This document shows, piece after piece, positions 46,919 through 49,620 of a DNA stretch of 49,620 bases. Under the pieces are notes generated by a model. It did not search any database. It was given only the letters and a program-made list of their open reading frames with translations, and was not told the DNA's origin. The stretch comes from Pseudomonadota bacterium (GTDB taxonomy: Bacteria; Pseudomonadota; Gammaproteobacteria; Steroidobacterales; Steroidobacteraceae). The DNA lies in contig JAJZFQ010000173.1 in the NCBI GenBank assembly GCA_021805275.1, positions 1 to 49,620 of the forward strand, written 5' to 3'. The position numbers and the translations under genes were made by a program. Positions within the stretch are counted from its first letter, which is position 1. Every line of letters starts with the position of its first letter.

Positions 46919-49003
46919 CTAGGCGCGCACGGCGGCCGGCGGATATGCCGGTGCGCGCGCCACGATGTGGGTCAGCGTGTTGGCGTTGTCGACCAGGCGG
47001 TCGCACGCAGCGACGATCTCTGCGGCCCCGCCGCCGGCCAGAGCGCGGGCCAGTTGACGCTGCGCAGCGCGGATCGGCGGCAACGTGCGCGGCTCGCGGT
47101 ACTCGCTCAGCGCCGCTGCCGCCTCGGCGAGCGAGGCGGAGGCGGCGAGGATGAACGGCTCGAGCAGCCGCTGCACGGGCGGGCGCTCCTCGTGTCCGAG
47201 CAGCGCCTCGAGCGTCATGATGGTACGCGCCAGGCGGTTGCCGTTGGTGAGCAAGGACTGGGCCAGTTCCGCCACCGCCGGTGAGGTCGCCGGCTCGGCG
47301 AGCAGGCGCTTCACGGAGGCCTCGGCGTTGACCCGAGCGACGCGGGCCCCCTGGCGGGCGTCGCGCCGTTCCTGCGCGCCGCCGCCGGCGAGCGTCGTCA
47401 GGTAGGCCGCATAGGCGCGCAGCATCTGCGCCATCGTCTCGCGTGTGTGGCCCTTCTCCCAGGTCGGCCACAGACCGTAGGCCGCCAGCGCCACTGCGCT
47501 GCCGATCACCGTGTCGATCAGCCGCGCGATTACGGTCGGCTCCGGCGCCTCGCCGACGAAGGCGAGCAGCAGCACCACCATGCCGGTGAGGGAGGCGACC
47601 GCGAGTCCGTAGTGCACGTTGCCGAAGTAGCGAAAGCCCGCGCACAGGAGCGCGAGCACCGCCAGGTGCACCCATGCGTTTGCCGGCAGAACATGCACGA
47701 GCGCGGTCGTGAGCAGCAGGCCGAGCACCGTTCCGACCACCCGCAGCAGACCATAGCTGAAGGTCGCGGCATAGTCCGCGCGCAACACGATGGCCACGGT
47801 CATCGGTATCCAGTAGCCGTGCTCGATGGACAGCACGTGGCCGAGCCAGACGGCGAATGCGAAGCATACGGCGCTGCGCACGGCATGGCGGAATGCCGCG
47901 GAGCGCGGGGTGAGGTTGGCCGCGAGGATCGCGAGCGTGGACTGCGGGCGCAGAGCACGCGGCAGCTGCAGTTCCTCGTCGCCTGCGCGATGGGCGGCCT
48001 GCGCACCGGTGCGCTCGGCGTTGCGCACCGCCGCGGCGAGCTGGCCGCTGAGGGCCTGCAGGCGCTGCCACGGCCCCTGCGGCAGCGTCGCCTCCTGCTC
48101 CGCGATGCGCCGCTCCGCGGCCTGCAGCTGCTCGAGGGGGCCGTGCAGCGTCGGGCCGGGATCGGAGCCCGCCTTGAGGGTCGCCGCGATGGCCTCGAGC
48201 ACCGCGGCGCTCTGGTGCTGCACGAGCGGGCCGATTTGCGGACCGGGCTCGGTGGCCTGCAGGGCGGTGAGCTCCAGGCGGACCCGCTCGGCGAGCTCGA
48301 GCATCACGCCGAACTGATCCATCACCGGGCCGCGGGCGCGGTGCGGCCCGAGCAGCGTGTGCTGCAGCTCGGTCATCCCGTCGGTGAGCTCGAGCGCGGT
48401 ACCACTGTCGCGTGGACCGCCGCGAGCCATGACCGCCAGTCCCCGGTACACCGCCGCGAGGGCTTCGCGTTCCGGTCCGTAGCGCTGCAGCGGCCAGGCG
48501 GCGATGGAGAACACCGCCAGCAGCAATCCGCCGGCAGTGACTTCGGCCGTCAGTACGAGCGCCGCCGAGAGCGTCGGGGCGGGCAGGTCGGTGGCGATCA
48601 CGAGCAGCACCATCGCGGCCATCCCCACCCGGGCGATGGTATCGCCGAAGGTGACGAGCAGCGCCCCGGCGAAGCCGATGGCCAGACTCGCCACCAGCAG
48701 CGCCGGCAGCAGGTGATTGAGGGTCAGGCCGAGAAAGGTGGCCAGACCGCCGGCGGCCGACACCGCCAGCAGGCGGGCAAGGCGCTGGCGGTAGGGGCCG
48801 GGCTGATCCGAATACATGGTGGTGACGGCGCCGACCGCTGCGGCGATGCCGGCGAGCAGCTGCCCGGTGCCGATGCCCCAGGCGAGCGGCAGGACCACCG
48901 CGGCGGTGTTGCGCAGCAGCACGCGCATCGGCAACTGTGCCGGTTTGGTTTGCAGCAATGCCGCAAGCGCGCTCTGGCGCAGGGACGTGACGGCATCGGC
49001 CAT
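46919..49003 (-). CDS. FUSC-family inner-membrane protein (YccS/AaeB-like)
   Basis: Predicted membrane protein of 694 residues with two blocks of transmembrane helices (about 27-180 and 370-510), separated and followed by soluble helical segments, the layout of FUSC/YccS/AaeB proteins; AaeB exports aromatic acids. Recognisable parts are VLPLAWGIGTGQLLAGIAAA near the start, and in the second block HGYWIPMTVAIVLR, which resembles the conserved FUSC signature, followed by GTVLGLLL. The C-terminal soluble part is Ala-rich. The ATG at 49003 follows GGGAGAG. Substrate unknown; no AaeA-like membrane-fusion partner is seen nearby. Convergent with galU, 10 bases apart. Confidence 0.85.
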   Translation of the reverse strand: MADAVTSLRQSALAALLQTKPAQLPMRVLLRNTAAVVLPLAWGIGTGQLLAGIAAAVGAVTTMYSDQPGPYRQRLARLLAVSAAGGLATFLGLTLNHLLPALLVASLAIGFAGALLVTFGDTIARVGMAAMVLLVIATDLPAPTLSAALVLTAEVTAGGLLLAVFSIAAWPLQRYGPEREALAAVYRGLAVMARGGPRDSGTALELTDGMTELQHTLLGPHRARGPVMDQFGVMLELAERVRLELTALQATEPGPQIGPLVQHQSAAVLEAIAATLKAGSDPGPTLHGPLEQLQAAERRIAEQEATLPQGPWQRLQALSGQLAAAVRNAERTGAQAAHRAGDEELQLPRALRPQSTLAILAANLTPRSAAFRHAVRSAVCFAFAVWLGHVLSIEHGYWIPMTVAIVLRADYAATFSYGLLRVVGTVLGLLLTTALVHVLPANAWVHLAVLALLCAGFRYFGNVHYGLAVASLTGMVVLLLAFVGEAPEPTVIARLIDTVIGSAVALAAYGLWPTWEKGHTRETMAQMLRAYAAYLTTLAGGGAQERRDARQGARVARVNAEASVKRLLAEPATSPAVAELAQSLLTNGNRLARTIMTLEALLGHEERPPVQRLLEPFILAASASLAEAAAALSEYREPRTLPPIRAAQRQLARALAGGGAAEIVAACDRLVDNANTLTHIVARAPAYPPAAVRA

Positions 49004-49052
49004 CCGCAGCTCTCCCGTGTCGTCGCCGTGATCTTCGCCGGCGAGGCGTCAA

Positions 49053-49620
49053 TTATGGCAGATGCACCGAGACAATCGCCCCGCCGCCCGGGCGATTGCT
49101 GAGCGCCAGCCGCCCGCCGTGTGCCTCGATGATTTCGCGGCACAGCGTCAGGCCGAGTCCCGAGCCGCTCGATTTGGTCGAGAAGAACGGCAGCAGCGCA
49201 TCGCGCAGCGCCTGCTCGCCGAGCCCCGTCCCGCGGTCGAGCACCTCGAGGCGCACGCCGTCCGCTTGCGCGCTCGCGCGCAGTGTGATCGCATCGGGCG
49301 GTGAGCCGGACTCGCAGGCGGTCTTGATCAGGTTGATGATGACCGGCTCGAGCTGTACGGCGTCGGCGCGGCTTTCGGCCGCGGGCAGGGGGCCCGCGAT
49401 GTGAAAGCGGCGCGTCGCGGCGAGGGAGCTCAAACACGGCTCCCAGCGCAGCGGCGCAAGGCGTGGCTGGGAGAGCTTGGCGAAGCGCGCGTCGCCGTCG
49501 ATGAAGGCAGCGAGATGGGCGGTACGCTCCCCGATGTTGGCGAAGATCCGCTCGAGTTGCGCCGCTCGGGGGGATTTCATGCGCCGGTAGCGCAGCGGCA
49601 CATCCACGTTGTCGAAGACG
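49053..49620 (-). CDS. Sensor histidine kinase, C-terminal part (truncated by the window edge)
   Basis: The frame is open to the window end, so the 5' part is missing. What is present is the end of a dimerisation helix (ERTAHLAAFIDGDARFAKL) and a complete HATPase_c domain: N-box VIINLIKTACES, G1 LDRGTGLG, F-box LLPFFSTKSSGSGLGL, then CREIIEAHGGRLALSNRPGGGAIVSVHLP. The phosphoacceptor His box should lie upstream, outside the window. The FSTK-GLGL form and short loop resemble NtrY/PilS-type kinases. A GTG at 49607 opens the visible frame but is unlikely to be the true start. The FUSC gene begins 49 bases downstream. Confidence 0.85.
   Translation of the reverse strand, partial: VFDNVDVPLRYRRMKSPRAAQLERIFANIGERTAHLAAFIDGDARFAKLSQPRLAPLRWEPCLSSLAATRRFHIAGPLPAAESRADAVQLEPVIINLIKTACESGSPPDAITLRASAQADGVRLEVLDRGTGLGEQALRDALLPFFSTKSSGSGLGLTLCREIIEAHGGRLALSNRPGGGAIVSVHLP

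Overview
The window is a dense, GC-rich piece of core chromosome from a gammaproteobacterium. The marker order (smc-zipA-ligA; yciO-trpS-scpA-scpB-rluB; gyrA-serC-...-pheA-aroA-cmk-rpsA-ihfB-lapB; rimP-nusA-infB-rbfA-truB-rpsO-pnp), the presence of zipA, rmuC and ubiG, and the Lys/Ala-rich DksA tail suggest a relative of the Xanthomonadales/Nevskiales/Steroidobacterales. The lineage is inference, since no rRNA gene is present. I see no insertion sequence, prophage, CRISPR array, rRNA or tRNA.

Layout. 1-4900: a TonB-dependent receptor with an N-terminal signalling domain, followed by a FecI-type sigma factor and a FecR-type anti-sigma regulator, forming a cell-surface signalling unit. 4900-8230: csrA, a diguanylate cyclase, then sdaA and hslR on the minus strand. 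8230-8637: the only gene-free stretch above 300 bases. It holds a promoter, a compact folded RNA ending in an intrinsic terminator, and a second terminator module only 29 bases before rimP. 8638-17446: the transcription/translation operon rimP-nusA-infB-rbfA-truB, a small antisense-strand lipoprotein gene, then rpsO-pnp. 17464-19591 (minus): queF, dksA, gluQ. 19604-26170: smc-zipA-ligA. 26220-27506 (minus): bolA and a PpiC-type lipoprotein isomerase. 27618-32049: yciO-trpS-scpA-scpB-rluB. 32035-34059 (minus): ubiG-rmuC. 34195-46908: gyrA, serC-serA-pheA-aroA-cmk-rpsA, ihfB, lapB, galU. 46919-49620 (minus): a FUSC-family membrane protein and the 3' part of a sensor histidine kinase that runs off the window.

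How the genes work together. rimP-nusA-infB-rbfA-truB-rpsO-pnp joins ribosome maturation, transcription elongation, initiation and RNA decay. smc and scpAB, encoded separately, form one condensin. serC-serA-pheA-aroA supply serine and aromatic amino acids. queF and gluQ, on either side of dksA, act early in queuosine synthesis and in glutamylation of queuosine in tRNA-Asp.

The most unusual points: (1) two intrinsic terminators in series in the rimP-nusA leader, suggesting attenuation of the nusA operon; (2) a full-length gluQ frame with no ATG, GTG or TTG at its 5' end, lying exactly one base out of frame with dksA across the dksA stop; (3) a DksA at the main locus with three of the four zinc-finger cysteines replaced; (4) an RluB-like protein with three residues missing in the catalytic loop; (5) an 11-base promoter-like word shared by three operons. 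No clearly new multi-gene system is present; the novelty is in regulation and in altered core proteins.
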